Shown: positions 42,014 through 51,807 of the stretch, in pieces
Position numbering within the stretch: position 1 is the stretch's first letter
Layout of the letters: each line of letters begins with the position of its first letter
Assembly: GCF_037201965.1 (NCBI RefSeq)
Contig: NZ_CP147518.1
Coordinates: 3,093,001 to 3,157,000, forward strand
Direction of reading: 5' to 3'
DNA: 64,000 bases
DNA from: Spirosoma sp. SC4-14
GTDB lineage: Bacteria > Bacteroidota > Bacteroidia > Cytophagales > Spirosomataceae
Made by a program: the position numbers and the translations under genes
The notes under the pieces: model-generated
Told to the model about the DNA's origin: nothing
What the model saw: only the letters and a program-made list of their open reading frames with translations
The model's database searches: none

Positions 42014-43285
42014 GTGCGTCTGCTCAATAACCTCACTGTTCGTGTTCTGATTGCCATTACGCTGGGCATTCTGACCGGCTATTTCTTCCCCGAAACGGCG
42101 GCTAAGCTAAAACCCCTCGGCGACCTGTTCATCAACCTGATCAAGATGGTAATAGCTCCTATTATTTTCCTGACCATTGTGTTGGGCATCAGTAATATGG
42201 GCGATCTGAAGAAAGTGGGCCGGGTAGGCGGAAAGGCATTGCTCTACTTCGAAGTGGTTACTACCGGTGCTCTGGCAATTGGGCTGTTGCTGGCCAATGT
42301 CATTAAACCAGGCGCTGGTGTGCAAACGGCAGAGGTGAAAGGGGGCGACATCAGTAAATATGCCGAGCAGGGTGCCGAAATGGACTGGACCGAGTTCTTT
42401 CTGCACATTGTTCCAAGTAATGCCATCAAAGCGTTTGCCGAAGGCGATATTTTGCAGGTGCTGGTCTTTTCCATTCTGTTTGGGGTTGGCCTGACACGGA
42501 TGGGCGAAACCGGAAAGTCGCTGATTCAGACGTTTGAACGGCTTTCGAAGGTGTTTTTCAATATTCTGGGCGTGGTGATGGTGCTGGCTCCATTGGGGGC
42601 CTTCGGCGGTATGGCGTTTACCATTGGCAAGTATGGACTGAGCACCTTATTGCCGCTGGCCAAACTGATGGGTACGGTGTATGCTACCATGTTTATCTTC
42701 ATATTCGTTGTCCTTAATCTGATTCTTCGCTACTACAAAATCAGTCTGTGGGCTGTTCTGAAATTTATTAAGGAAGAACTGCTGATCGTACTCGGAACGT
42801 CGTCGTCGGAGTCGGCTTTGCCGCAGATTATGGAAAAGCTCGAAACGCTGGGCTGTTCGCGGTCGGTTGTGGGGTTGGTTGTTCCGGCAGGCTATTCGTT
42901 TAATCTGGATGGCACAACCATTTATCTGGTGATGGCAACCGTTTTTCTGGCGCAGGTGTTCGGAATCGACCTGTCATTAGGGCAGGAGTTGACCATTGTT
43001 GGGATTCTAATGATTACTTCCAAAGGGGCTGCCGGTGTAACGGGTAGTGGATTTATTGTGCTGGCCAGTACGCTTACCGCCATTAAAGTTATTCCGGTAG
43101 AGGGATTGGCATTACTACTGGGTGTCGATCGGTTTATGTCGGAAGCCCGATCGATTACGAACATTATCGGGAATACGGCCGCTACTATTTTTATTGCCAA
43201 CAATGAGGGCGAGTTCGACCGGACAAAATACAACCGGGTATTGAAACAGGAAGCCGAAAACGAACTGGCAGACTATAAGTATTAA
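42014..43285 (+). CDS. Dicarboxylate/amino acid:cation symporter (DctA/GltP family)
   Basis: 423 residues from a GTG start; no in-frame ATG lies upstream. Family landmarks are in order: N-terminal membrane segments (LLNNLTVRVLIAITLGILTG), the serine-rich hairpin LGTSSSESALPQIMEKL, the unwound NLDGTTIYL helix that binds cation and substrate, the second hairpin KGAAGVTGSGFIVLASTL, and DRFMSEARSITNIIGN. It imports C4-dicarboxylates, glutamate or aspartate with Na+ or H+ across the inner membrane; the exact substrate cannot be told. Confidence 0.95.
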   Translation: MRLLNNLTVRVLIAITLGILTGYFFPETAAKLKPLGDLFINLIKMVIAPIIFLTIVLGISNMGDLKKVGRVGGKALLYFEVVTTGALAIGLLLANVIKPGAGVQTAEVKGGDISKYAEQGAEMDWTEFFLHIVPSNAIKAFAEGDILQVLVFSILFGVGLTRMGETGKSLIQTFERLSKVFFNILGVVMVLAPLGAFGGMAFTIGKYGLSTLLPLAKLMGTVYATMFIFIFVVLNLILRYYKISLWAVLKFIKEELLIVLGTSSSESALPQIMEKLETLGCSRSVVGLVVPAGYSFNLDGTTIYLVMATVFLAQVFGIDLSLGQELTIVGILMITSKGAAGVTGSGFIVLASTLTAIKVIPVEGLALLLGVDRFMSEARSITNIIGNTAATIFIANNEGEFDRTKYNRVLKQEAENELADYKY

Positions 43286-43299
43286 ACAGCGGCTTACAG

Positions 43300-43351
43300 G
43301 CCCCAGCGGGCACAAAGAATCTCTCACCTGACTCTTTGTGTCCACTGGGGC
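43300..43351 (+). terminator. Probable hairpin terminator after the symporter
   Basis: Arms of 18 bp (43300-43317, 43334-43351) with two mismatches start 15 bp after the symporter stop. No T-run follows, so it may be an mRNA 3'-end stabiliser instead. Confidence 0.55.
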
Positions 43352-43470
43352 TATGTGGACAACGGGCTACTTAAGCTTATAAATTTTTTATTCTTTTTCG
43401 GGGATTAAATTAAACCATTTAGTGAGCACTTGTTCAAAGAGGCAAATACAACCTGAAAATAGTTGCTACC

Positions 43471-43932
43471 ATGAACAAAGTACTGATAACGGCCGCAACG
43501 CTGGTCGTTCTGCTCACCACCAACGCGCTGGCACAACGTTATGGCTATCCTTCGCCCAACAATTATCCGTCGCAGCCAGGCTATAGCCAGGGATATGGTC
43601 AGCCAAATTACAATTATGACTACGACGATTATCAGTTCGACCGTCACCTCGACTGGTGGGATCGCGAACTGAATCTGTCGCGCAGGCAGGAGCGCGAAAT
43701 TCGCCGTATTCGGAATCGATTTGAACAGCAAACCCGTGGCATTGACCCGCGCGACCTGCGCCAGCGTGATTTCTTCCGGCAGGCCCGCCAAAGTCAATTT
43801 TTCGACATGATGGCCGTGTTGAGTCCTCAGCAACGCGACCGGGTAATTGATCGGATGCGCCCCTACGAACGGTCGGCCAGCCGTGGCCGTGGGTATGGCA
43901 ACGACCGGAGAAACTATCCGAGAGGGTATTGA
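43471..43932 (+). CDS. Small secreted Tyr/Arg-rich protein
   Basis: 153 residues. A signal peptide (MNKVLITAATLVVLLTTNALA) precedes a low-complexity Pro-Tyr-Gly-Asn segment (about 23-56), then a helical, strongly basic part (RRQEREIRRIRNRFEQQTRG) and a Gly-Arg-Tyr tail. The helical part with MMAVLSPQQRDRVIDRM recalls Spy/CpxP-like or DUF4890-like periplasmic helices, but this is only a resemblance. Followed by a terminator at 43961-43991. Confidence 0.7.
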   Translation: MNKVLITAATLVVLLTTNALAQRYGYPSPNNYPSQPGYSQGYGQPNYNYDYDDYQFDRHLDWWDRELNLSRRQEREIRRIRNRFEQQTRGIDPRDLRQRDFFRQARQSQFFDMMAVLSPQQRDRVIDRMRPYERSASRGRGYGNDRRNYPRGY

Positions 43933-43960
43933 TTGGTGAGAGGAGTGGTGTATGTTGGAA

Positions 43961-43991
43961 GCAGCCGATCAGTTTGATTGGCTGCTTTTTT
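43961..43991 (+). terminator. Intrinsic terminator
   Basis: Arms of 11 bp with one mismatch (43961-43971, 43975-43985), a 3-nt loop and six T lie 28 bp after the stop of the small secreted protein gene. Confidence 0.85.
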
Positions 43992-44123
43992 GTTGACCCT
44001 CTTTAGAGCTACCAGCAAACGATGTATGCCATTCAGCCGCTGCTATAACCGCAGATGCAACGGTCAATTGGTGGAGTTGTCTTTGTTTCGTATTTTTCAA
44101 GGAAACTCATACCACAATACTGT

Positions 44124-46262
44124 ATGTTAATGCATCAACAGATCAAAAAAACGGGGGTGCTGCTGACTTTAGCCGTTACAACAACGCTGGCTCAGTCGCC
44201 GGTAACGCCAAAACAATCTAAGATGACCCAGAACCCATTTCTGGTGCCGTATTCGACACCTCACCAAACGGCTCCATTCGACAAAATCAAAAATGATGAC
44301 TACCTGCCTGCCCTGAAAGAAGGCCTGGCTCAGGGACGAAAAGAAGTCGATGCCATTGTTACTAATCCGGCAAAACCTACCTTCGACAACACCATTGTGG
44401 CCCTTGAGCGGTCGGGTAATTTGTTGGGTAAGGTAGCGTCGGTGCTGTTCAACCTAAACAGTGCCGAAACAAGTCCCGAACTCCAGAAAATTGTTAAGGA
44501 AGCGTCGCCGTTGCTTACCGAATACGGGAATGACATTACGCTGAACGAGAAGCTGTTTGATCGAATAAAAACCGTTTATGATCATCGGGAAAGCCTCAAA
44601 CTCGATCCGGAGAGCAGTATGCTGCTTGAGAAAACCTACAAACGGTTTGCCCGGAATGGCGCTAATCTCGACGAAAAAGGTAAAGAGCGGCTGCGGGCTA
44701 TTGACAAAGAACTGTCGCAACTGTCGCTTCAGTTTGGGGAGAACGTACTCAACGAGACCAACGAGTATCTGATGGTAGTGACCGATGAGAAAGACCTGGC
44801 AGGATTGCCTGATTTTGCTCGCGAAGCCGCCAAAGCAACGGCTCAGCAAAAAGGGAAAGAAGGATGGGCGTTTACCCTGCAGGCTCCCAGCTATGGCCCT
44901 TTTATGCAGTATGCCGATAACCGTGAACTCCGCAAAAAACTCTTTCTGGCCTACAACGGCCGGGGTTTTCATGGCGACAAAAACGATAATTCGGCCATTA
45001 TCGAAAAAATCGTAAACCTGCGCTATGAACGTGCTAATCTGCTGGGCTACAAAACCCACGCTGATTTTGTGCTGGAAGAAAGCATGGCTGGCTCAAAAGA
45101 TAAAGTACAGTCGTTTCTCGACGAACTCGTTACCTATGCTCGTCCGGCAGCCGAACGTCAGCTTCTTGAGCTAACAACCTATGCCAAAGCACACGGATTT
45201 ACGGAAGACAAACTGCAAAGCTGGGATAATAGCTACTATGCCGAAAAGCTGAAAAAAGAAAAGTATGACCTCGACGATGAAACGCTGAAACCGTATTTTA
45301 AGCTGGAAAACGTGCTCGATGGTGTTTTTACGGTCGCCAACAAACTGTATGGAATCACCTTCAAAGAGCGCAGCGATATACCGGTTTATAACTCGGAAGT
45401 AAAAACGTTCGATGTTTTTGATCGGAATGGCAAATTCGTAGCGGTGTTCTATGGCGACTATTTTCCGCGTGCCGGTAAGCGTAGCGGTGCCTGGATGAAC
45501 GACATTCAGGGGCAGAAAGTGGAGAACGGCGAAAACATTCGTCCGCATATTGTTAATGTGTGCAACTTCACTCGTCCTACCGATACCAAGCCGTCTCTGC
45601 TGACTTTCTATGAAGTAACAACACTCTTCCATGAATTTGGCCATGCCCTGCATGGTATGCTGGCCAACGGAAAATATGAAAGCCTTACCGGAACCAGCGT
45701 TCCACGCGACTTTGTCGAACTGCCTTCGCAAGTGATGGAAAACTGGTGCTACGACCCCGAAGCATTGAAACTCTTTGCGAAGCACTACCAGACGGGCGAA
45801 GTGATTCCGAACGAGTTGATTGAGAAGATTCGGGCCAGCCAGAATTTCCTGGCGGGATTGGCTAATCTGCGCCAGTTGCGGTTTGGTCTGGTCGATATGT
45901 ATTACCATAATCAGAAACCCACCGGCGAAAGCATTTCGCAGGTTGAAGGAAAAATTGATTCGGTGGCCAACCTGTTTCCCCGCGTTGAAGGAACGGCGTT
46001 TAGCCCGGCATTCTCACACATCTTTGCGGGCGGTTACTCGGCCGGCTATTACAGCTATAAATGGAGTGAAGTGCTCGATGCCGATGCGTTTGAGTTCTTT
46101 AAGGAAAAGGGAGGGCTCGACAACAAAGAAGCTGCCGAAAGCTTCCGTAAGAATGTGCTGGAGAAAGGTGGTAGTGAGAAACCAATGGAATTGTATAAGA
46201 AATTCCGGGGGCGCGAACCATCACCCAGGGCCATGCTACGCCGTAGCGGTTTGGTTTTATAG
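44124..46262 (+). CDS. M3-family zinc oligopeptidase (Dcp/oligopeptidase A-like), exported
   Basis: 712 residues from ATG 44124, which begins a weak signal peptide (KKTGVLLTLAVTTTLAQSP); an ATG at 44055 would place 23 residues before it. The zinc site FHEFGHALH gives His503, Glu504 and His507; the third ligand falls in the following FVELPSQVMENW helix. Other M3 landmarks are NGRGFHGDKNDNS, GDYFPRAGKRSGAW and FSHIFAGGYSAGYYSYKWSE. Such enzymes degrade short peptides or release C-terminal dipeptides, here in the periplasm. Ends with a long terminator at 46271-46330. Confidence 0.95.
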   Translation: MLMHQQIKKTGVLLTLAVTTTLAQSPVTPKQSKMTQNPFLVPYSTPHQTAPFDKIKNDDYLPALKEGLAQGRKEVDAIVTNPAKPTFDNTIVALERSGNLLGKVASVLFNLNSAETSPELQKIVKEASPLLTEYGNDITLNEKLFDRIKTVYDHRESLKLDPESSMLLEKTYKRFARNGANLDEKGKERLRAIDKELSQLSLQFGENVLNETNEYLMVVTDEKDLAGLPDFAREAAKATAQQKGKEGWAFTLQAPSYGPFMQYADNRELRKKLFLAYNGRGFHGDKNDNSAIIEKIVNLRYERANLLGYKTHADFVLEESMAGSKDKVQSFLDELVTYARPAAERQLLELTTYAKAHGFTEDKLQSWDNSYYAEKLKKEKYDLDDETLKPYFKLENVLDGVFTVANKLYGITFKERSDIPVYNSEVKTFDVFDRNGKFVAVFYGDYFPRAGKRSGAWMNDIQGQKVENGENIRPHIVNVCNFTRPTDTKPSLLTFYEVTTLFHEFGHALHGMLANGKYESLTGTSVPRDFVELPSQVMENWCYDPEALKLFAKHYQTGEVIPNELIEKIRASQNFLAGLANLRQLRFGLVDMYYHNQKPTGESISQVEGKIDSVANLFPRVEGTAFSPAFSHIFAGGYSAGYYSYKWSEVLDADAFEFFKEKGGLDNKEAAESFRKNVLEKGGSEKPMELYKKFRGREPSPRAMLRRSGLVL

Positions 46263-46270
46263 CCATCGCT

Positions 46271-46330
46271 ATTCCATAGAAACAAAAAGGCTACTGCTGA
46301 GAAGCGGTAGCCTTTTTGTTTCTATGGAAT
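46271..46330 (+). terminator. Very long perfect stem-loop terminator
   Basis: Perfect 24-bp arms (46271-46294, 46307-46330) with a 12-nt loop that can pair further. The arm contains AAAAAGGCTAC and its complement, giving a T-run; it starts 8 bp after the M3 peptidase stop and may work on both strands. Confidence 0.88.
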
Positions 46331-46972
46331 TTATTGACGTGAATTTAGATGTAAATAATTATTTAAATAGATGAATGTATAAAGTTGAAAAGCACAATTC
46401 GGCTTTAGTAGGATTGGAAAGTTACATTAAATATAGTGGCTATTTGCGGCTATCTATTTTGATTTTATGACTATTCAAATATGAATTAGGTGTAAAGGTG
46501 GTTGGTGACGCATAATATTGACGTAATATATTAATAAATAGCTATTAGGTATGGATAGTAGGATTATTTTGTAAATAAATTCTTTGATAAATCATAGTTA
46601 TAAATCGCCTGAAAAAATATATTTGTTTACTGTTTAATAATAATATACCGAATAATATATTTTTTATACCGATAAAGTTCATTGGGTATACTTTTATGCG
46701 TCATACAGTGATCATAGTTAAAAATACATGTAAATTTCTTCGCGAATTAAAACTATATATTGTTTATTTGCGACAGTAATTGGTAACTTGATCATCTGTG
46801 AATTACTAAATACTCAACTATCAACACTTTTCTTTTTATGATGAACAGAAGCCTCTCTATGTCCATTGCCGTCTGAGCAATATGACTTGGTACAATTCAG
46901 TGTGCCATTTACCTGATTGCATTCCCATTTATTCTATTCGCATTATTTTTTCACTTTTACTTCAACTGTTTT
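46331..46972. other. AT-rich gene-free stretch upstream of the surface-protein gene
   Basis: About 640 bp with clearly lower GC than the surroundings. No convincing ORF, tRNA or repeat was found; the only open stretch (ATG at 46839) is 12 codons long. It probably holds the promoter and leader of the gene at 46973; no clear -33/-7 pair could be chosen. Confidence 0.5.
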
Positions 46973-49900
46973 ATGGAAAAACTATCCGACTATTTAGTTA
47001 GGGGAGCCATGCTACTGCTTTATGCTAGCTGTGCTTTTTGTTTACTTTTCGCCAGTCCGCCAAAGGCCTACGCGCAATCTGGTAGTGCAGCCTGTAATAC
47101 CGTTACGGCATTAACCAATCCGACATTTGCCAGCTTGTCGGTAACCTCCAGTCAGGTTGCTATTGTTGGTGGCGATGCGTTTTCTAACAAGGCTAATCTG
47201 ATTGATGACGATGCTACTTTTTCTACGGCGTCGACGTTTAGTTTTCTTATTGGAGGGTCGGCCTGGCTGGAAGTTAAAGATCTGAATGCTACCGGCGGAA
47301 ACGTATATCCAGGAGGGTCATTTGCTGGATTTGTGGTCGATGATAATTCGCTGTTGGCCGCCGTTGGTACCGTAACAATTTCAACATACCTGGGGTCCAG
47401 CAATACGGCTGTTGAAACTAAAACTACAGGCTCTTTATTAGCGACAGGTATACTAAGTGGTAAATCGAAAGTTGGTTTTTATACAACCAGCAGTTTTGAC
47501 AGAATCAGAATCACCTATTCTGGTTTAGTGGCTGGCTCATTGAGCGTATATGCTCCACTTGTTGAGCGGTTCTGTGCCGGGCCTGCATTAACCTGTAACA
47601 CCCCAACAACACCGACTGCGCCTACGTACCCGGTTTTTGTTGATCCCATTAACACAGGATTTAGCGGTGTCAATGTAGCGACTATATCAAATCAGGATAA
47701 TGCCATTAGTGCCAGCACAAGCGACTTTGCATCAGTTAATTTATTGCTGAGTACTGGTTCGGCATCGTTTGCCATTAAAGATCAGATCACTGATTATCCG
47801 ACCGGAACCTTTGCCGGCATGGATATTTCCAGTACGAATTTGCTAACTGCAGGTGTTCTGAATGGATTAACCATTTCGACATACTTGAATGGTACGGCTA
47901 CCGGGCAAAGCGTTACAGGTGCAAGTCTGGTTTCGGTTGGTAGTTCTCTTTTGAGCGGAACGGGCCGACAAGTGGTTGGTTTCATTGCAACGGCTCCATT
48001 CGATGAAATCAAGCTCACCTTAAGTGGTGTTAACGCGGTGGGGACCACTAACATCTACGGCGCTGTTTTTGAAAGCTTCTGTGCTGGCGTCGATCTGACC
48101 TGTAATACATTGACGCCAGTAACCAATCCCGATCAGCCAGTTTATGTGGACGGAGCAAATACCGGTATTGGTGCGTTGGCGTGCGTAGCCTGTAGCATCA
48201 ATAACTCACAGAATGTGGTCGATAGCGATGCCACGAATTACGCAACGATCGATTTAACAACGGGAGTGGCGGTTAGTCCAACGTTTGCTGTGGCTAATGC
48301 GGTCGATACCTATCCGGCTACCACCTTTGCCGGGTTTGATATTCAGACCAATACCCTGCTGTCGGCAAATGTTCTGAGCACGGCAACGATTACACTTTAT
48401 AACAACGGCAGCGCCGTACAAACCAGCACTGATAATGGGCTGATAATAGGAGCTACCAGCTCTCTGTTAGGGTCGGGCTTCACCCGCCAGATTGTTGGCA
48501 TTGTAGCAACCGTTCCGTTCGATGAAGTGAAAATTACATTCAATCAGTTGGTAGGGGCCGATCTGGGGACGATACGGATCTATAATGCCATCATCCAGAA
48601 AAACTGTGCAACCACCCTTGCCTGTAACACAACCTACTCGCTCAATACGCCAACGTTCCCTGTTGTTATTAACCCGAAAAATACGGGCGTGACGGGTATC
48701 GTTGGTGCATCGACAACTGTGCAGGATGCCTGGAACGTGGTGTCGGCCAGCACTACTGATTTTGCCCGCATTACCAACACCGCCGGTGTGGCTGCCGATG
48801 CAACCATTTCGGTTCTGGATGCTGTCAATACCTTCCCGATTGGAACCTTCGCCGGATTTACGGTTAAAAACGTGTCTGGATTGGTAGCGGCTGATCTGTT
48901 CTCGCGACTGACAGTAACGACGTATCTTGATGGGACGTTACAGGAGTCGAGAAATGCCGGAAACCTGTTGAATTTGTCTGTTGCTTTGTTTGGATCGACA
49001 TCCGATTTCTTCAATGTTGGTTTTGTTACGACAAAGCAGTTTGATGAAATTAAACTGAGTGTTTCTCCGCTGGTTGGTTTAGATGTTCTGGGCGGTAGCC
49101 TCGACGTTTATGGAGCCTTTATCGATACGAAAACCTCGACGGGGGGGGGGCTGGTTTGTTCCATTACGGCTAACCCTGACTTCAACGTGACGAATAAGGG
49201 CATTCCGGTTTCGGGCAATGTGAGCACCAACGACACACCCGTGTCGGGCACAACCTATGGCCAACCATCTGGCCCGGCCAGCAGCCCAAATGGGTCAACG
49301 CCCAGCCTGACACTTACCTCTACTGGCAGCTACACCTTCACAAGCGCGACTCCCGGTGTGTACGTATATAATGTACCGATATGTCCGCCCACGTCGAGCA
49401 CGAATTGCCAGACCGAACCGCTCACCATTACGGTTCTCGATCCAACGGTAACGACCAATAACCCTGTGGCAAACCCAGATATTGCTATCGTAAATGGATC
49501 GGATACTACACCGAGCTCTGCTACCATTAAAGTAACGGCTAACGACGGACCGGGTAATAAAGGGGGCACATTAGGTACGCCGACTATTGTAACGCAGCCT
49601 TCGCACGGAACGGCAACGGTAGATGGCAGCGGCAACGTGATCTATACGCCTACCCCAGGTTATTATGGAGCAGACACGCTAACCTATCAGGTTTGTGAAA
49701 CGCCAAGTGGTTTGTGTGCTACGGCAGATGTGACCATTACGGTGAAAGATCCGGCTGGTGCCAATACAACAACAGTTGTCGACGATTATGTAAGCACAAC
49801 CAAAGGCTTGCTGGTGACGGGTAATGTGAAAACCAACGATAGTGATGCCGAAGGAAATAACCAGACGGTTACGGCTCAGAACGTTACCGTTCCGGGGTCG

Positions 49901-50509
49901 GGTACATTGGTGCTGAACTCGGATGGTAGTTTTACCTTCACACCAGACCCAACCTTCACGGGCCCCGTCGACTTTACCTATACAACTTGCGACGATGGTT
50001 CTCCCCAGGCTTGCGGTAATGGAACACTGCACATTCTGGTGAATCCTTCGGGGCCAGATCTGACGCCAATCATCAATTTGCCTTCGAATAACTTTACGAC
50101 GTCTGGAGCAAACACAGTGAAAAATTTCACAGTAGGTATTTATGAACTGGTAGGCCAGCAGACTTCAAGTGGAAATATAGTATTCACGATAACGGTTCCA
50201 TTTGGGTATACATTAGCTTTTGACAACACTAGCACGTCTATAAATGTGTCAGGTGGATCTACAACTAATGTAGATAATAATAAATGGACGGTCACATCGA
50301 ATAATGGCTTGCAGTTGACTTTGACCATAAATGCCGGGCAATTTATTGCTGCAAATGGCTTTATGAATCTAGGTTTTACTATTACTCGTACGGTAGCTAA
50401 CTCTAATAGTACGGCAAATATTACCGTTAATGTAGCCAATGATGCCTCCGAAACGTATGATAGCAACCCGGTAAATAATATTTACGCCAGAAATATTAAT
50501 GCGTTATAA
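46973..50509 (+). CDS. Large secreted repeat surface protein (four ~170-aa repeats, tandem-95/cadherin-like domains)
   Basis: 1178 residues. A signal peptide ends near AYA-34. Four tandem repeats start near residues 38, 202, 371 and 546, each opening with a Cys-Asn-Thr-x-Thr motif and a NTG turn, followed by a PxGTFAGF strand. From 727 come three tandem-95/cadherin-like units (ANPDFNVTNKG, ANPDIAIVNGSD, VDDYVSTTKGLLVTGNV), and a DUF11-like beta domain from 1027 to the end. Acidic DxND positions suggest Ca2+ binding. There is no T9SS sorting domain at the C-terminus, so its secretion route is unclear. A G10 tract lies inside the gene. Adhesion or matrix roles are inference. Confidence 0.82.
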   Translation: MEKLSDYLVRGAMLLLYASCAFCLLFASPPKAYAQSGSAACNTVTALTNPTFASLSVTSSQVAIVGGDAFSNKANLIDDDATFSTASTFSFLIGGSAWLEVKDLNATGGNVYPGGSFAGFVVDDNSLLAAVGTVTISTYLGSSNTAVETKTTGSLLATGILSGKSKVGFYTTSSFDRIRITYSGLVAGSLSVYAPLVERFCAGPALTCNTPTTPTAPTYPVFVDPINTGFSGVNVATISNQDNAISASTSDFASVNLLLSTGSASFAIKDQITDYPTGTFAGMDISSTNLLTAGVLNGLTISTYLNGTATGQSVTGASLVSVGSSLLSGTGRQVVGFIATAPFDEIKLTLSGVNAVGTTNIYGAVFESFCAGVDLTCNTLTPVTNPDQPVYVDGANTGIGALACVACSINNSQNVVDSDATNYATIDLTTGVAVSPTFAVANAVDTYPATTFAGFDIQTNTLLSANVLSTATITLYNNGSAVQTSTDNGLIIGATSSLLGSGFTRQIVGIVATVPFDEVKITFNQLVGADLGTIRIYNAIIQKNCATTLACNTTYSLNTPTFPVVINPKNTGVTGIVGASTTVQDAWNVVSASTTDFARITNTAGVAADATISVLDAVNTFPIGTFAGFTVKNVSGLVAADLFSRLTVTTYLDGTLQESRNAGNLLNLSVALFGSTSDFFNVGFVTTKQFDEIKLSVSPLVGLDVLGGSLDVYGAFIDTKTSTGGGLVCSITANPDFNVTNKGIPVSGNVSTNDTPVSGTTYGQPSGPASSPNGSTPSLTLTSTGSYTFTSATPGVYVYNVPICPPTSSTNCQTEPLTITVLDPTVTTNNPVANPDIAIVNGSDTTPSSATIKVTANDGPGNKGGTLGTPTIVTQPSHGTATVDGSGNVIYTPTPGYYGADTLTYQVCETPSGLCATADVTITVKDPAGANTTTVVDDYVSTTKGLLVTGNVKTNDSDAEGNNQTVTAQNVTVPGSGTLVLNSDGSFTFTPDPTFTGPVDFTYTTCDDGSPQACGNGTLHILVNPSGPDLTPIINLPSNNFTTSGANTVKNFTVGIYELVGQQTSSGNIVFTITVPFGYTLAFDNTSTSINVSGGSTTNVDNNKWTVTSNNGLQLTLTINAGQFIAANGFMNLGFTITRTVANSNSTANITVNVANDASETYDSNPVNNIYARNINAL
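49141..49150 (+). repeat. G10 homopolymer inside the surface-protein gene
   Basis: Ten consecutive G encode Gly-Gly-Gly exactly at the junction of the four-repeat region and the tandem-95 region. Change by one base would frameshift the last 450 residues, so it is a candidate contingency (phase-variation) tract. Confidence 0.6.
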
Positions 50510-50516
50510 ACTTTTT

Positions 50517-50564
50517 AATGGTACCAAGTATTTTTACCAATAGTAAAGTGTACTTGGTACCATT
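50517..50564 (+). terminator. Stem-loop after the surface-protein gene
   Basis: Perfect 14-bp arms (50517-50530, 50551-50564) around a 20-nt loop begin 8 bp after the stop. Neither arm is followed by a T-run, so partial read-through into the T9SS cargo gene at 50627 is possible. Confidence 0.6.
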
Positions 50565-50626
50565 ATTGAGTTACCAATTATTTAAATCCTCTATTAACAA
50601 AAATTTTAAACTAAACAGTTGTAATC

Positions 50627-51664
50627 ATGACCAGAAAACTTTTACTAGTTTTTCTAATGGGTGTGGGTATTCTTTCTGCCAGTTATGCGCAGGACCCCTC
50701 AGTGGGTGGAATCGCTTCGGTCCCTGGCTCCGTTTCTGTTGGCGAAGCAGGAACTGTTCAAGCTAATTTTGGTAACGGCAGTTCTGCTCCGATTTCTCAA
50801 ACCAATAATGCAACCTGGACGATCAATCTTCCTCCTAACATTGGAGTAACGGGCTTTAGCTTTAACCCATCTGCTCCATCCAACCTAACTACAACCATTG
50901 GTACATACGACCCATCAACGGGGACTATCGTTACGGTGGTTAGTAGCTTAGGCGATGTGGCAGGTAATGCCAATTACCTGTTTACATTGAATATTGTTGG
51001 ATTAACTGTAACGGCAGGTGCTCCTATCAGTATTAATGCTGCTACAACTCCACCTGTGGGAACGAATGTGTCAGGTAACGATAATGCTAATGGTACAATA
51101 ATTGTTACTGCCGGTGCAATGCCTGTATCTCTCATCTCCTTCACGGCAAAAGCTCTGGAAGATCGTACGGTGCAGCTCGATTGGGTAACCTCGCTGGAAA
51201 CCAATAACAAAGGCTTTCTGGTGGAGCGTAGTAAAGACCTGAAAACTTTTGAGAAGGCTGGTGAAATTGGCGAAGTGGCAGCCAATAGTAATGCCAAGAA
51301 ATATTACACCCTGATTGATCAGAATCCATTTGCCGGTACGAGCTATTACCGGCTTACCCAGATTGACCTGAGTGGAAAAAGGACGACTTTCCCCGCTGTA
51401 TCGGTAGTAGTTCGGGAAGGGGACTATGGCGTATTCCCGAATCCGGTTATAAAAGGTCAGCAATTTATTCTGAGTCTCGATGAGCCCGAAACGGCCGTTG
51501 TGAAAATGTTCTCATCAGATGGCCGTTCGTTACCTGTGCAAAAAGCAGGTGTTCAGTCGGGTAGCCTGCTGTTGCGTACCACGGCTAATTTATCGGCGGG
51601 TCTCTATATCGTAACGGTTGAGGAGCGCGGACTAAGCCGCCAGCATCGGATTGTTGTAGAATAG
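50627..51664 (+). CDS. T9SS cargo protein with type A C-terminal sorting domain
   Basis: 345 residues. Signal peptide (LLLVFLMGVGILSASYA, cleavage before QD), a DUF11-like beta domain (about 25-165), a fibronectin-like domain (VSLISFTAKALEDRTVQLDW, NNKGFLVERSKDLKTFEKAG, YYRLTQIDLSGK) and a C-terminal sorting domain (270-345) with YGVFPNPVIKGQQF and GLYIVTVEERG. That tail directs export by the type IX system and attachment to the outer surface. The DUF11-like part recalls the end of the preceding surface protein, so the two may be functionally linked. Confidence 0.88.
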   Translation: MTRKLLLVFLMGVGILSASYAQDPSVGGIASVPGSVSVGEAGTVQANFGNGSSAPISQTNNATWTINLPPNIGVTGFSFNPSAPSNLTTTIGTYDPSTGTIVTVVSSLGDVAGNANYLFTLNIVGLTVTAGAPISINAATTPPVGTNVSGNDNANGTIIVTAGAMPVSLISFTAKALEDRTVQLDWVTSLETNNKGFLVERSKDLKTFEKAGEIGEVAANSNAKKYYTLIDQNPFAGTSYYRLTQIDLSGKRTTFPAVSVVVREGDYGVFPNPVIKGQQFILSLDEPETAVVKMFSSDGRSLPVQKAGVQSGSLLLRTTANLSAGLYIVTVEERGLSRQHRIVVE

Positions 51665-51807
51665 TTTCGGTGAGGGTTCGTCAGCCTTTGAGTAGGGTTG
51701 ACAGAACGGGTTCTCAACGCTTACAATACACCCCGATCATTTGAAAACGCAGGAGTGCTAAGCCGCTCCGCAAAAAACTCAGTCAAGACCTTAAGATCTC
51801 ATCGATA

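Noticed and set aside
44454..45059. Open frame of 201 codons on the minus strand
   Set aside because: Antisense to the same peptidase gene; no family signature.
45171..45908. Long open frame (245 codons) on the minus strand within the M3 peptidase gene
   Set aside because: It is a shadow of the peptidase reading frame, with no recognisable domain and biased composition.
46839..46877. Short ORF of 12 codons upstream of the surface-protein gene
   Set aside because: Too short and without context to support a gene or leader peptide.
49141..49150. G10 tract treated as an assembly error
   Set aside because: The frame stays open on both sides with coherent domains, so the length 10 is the functional reading; read data could still correct it.
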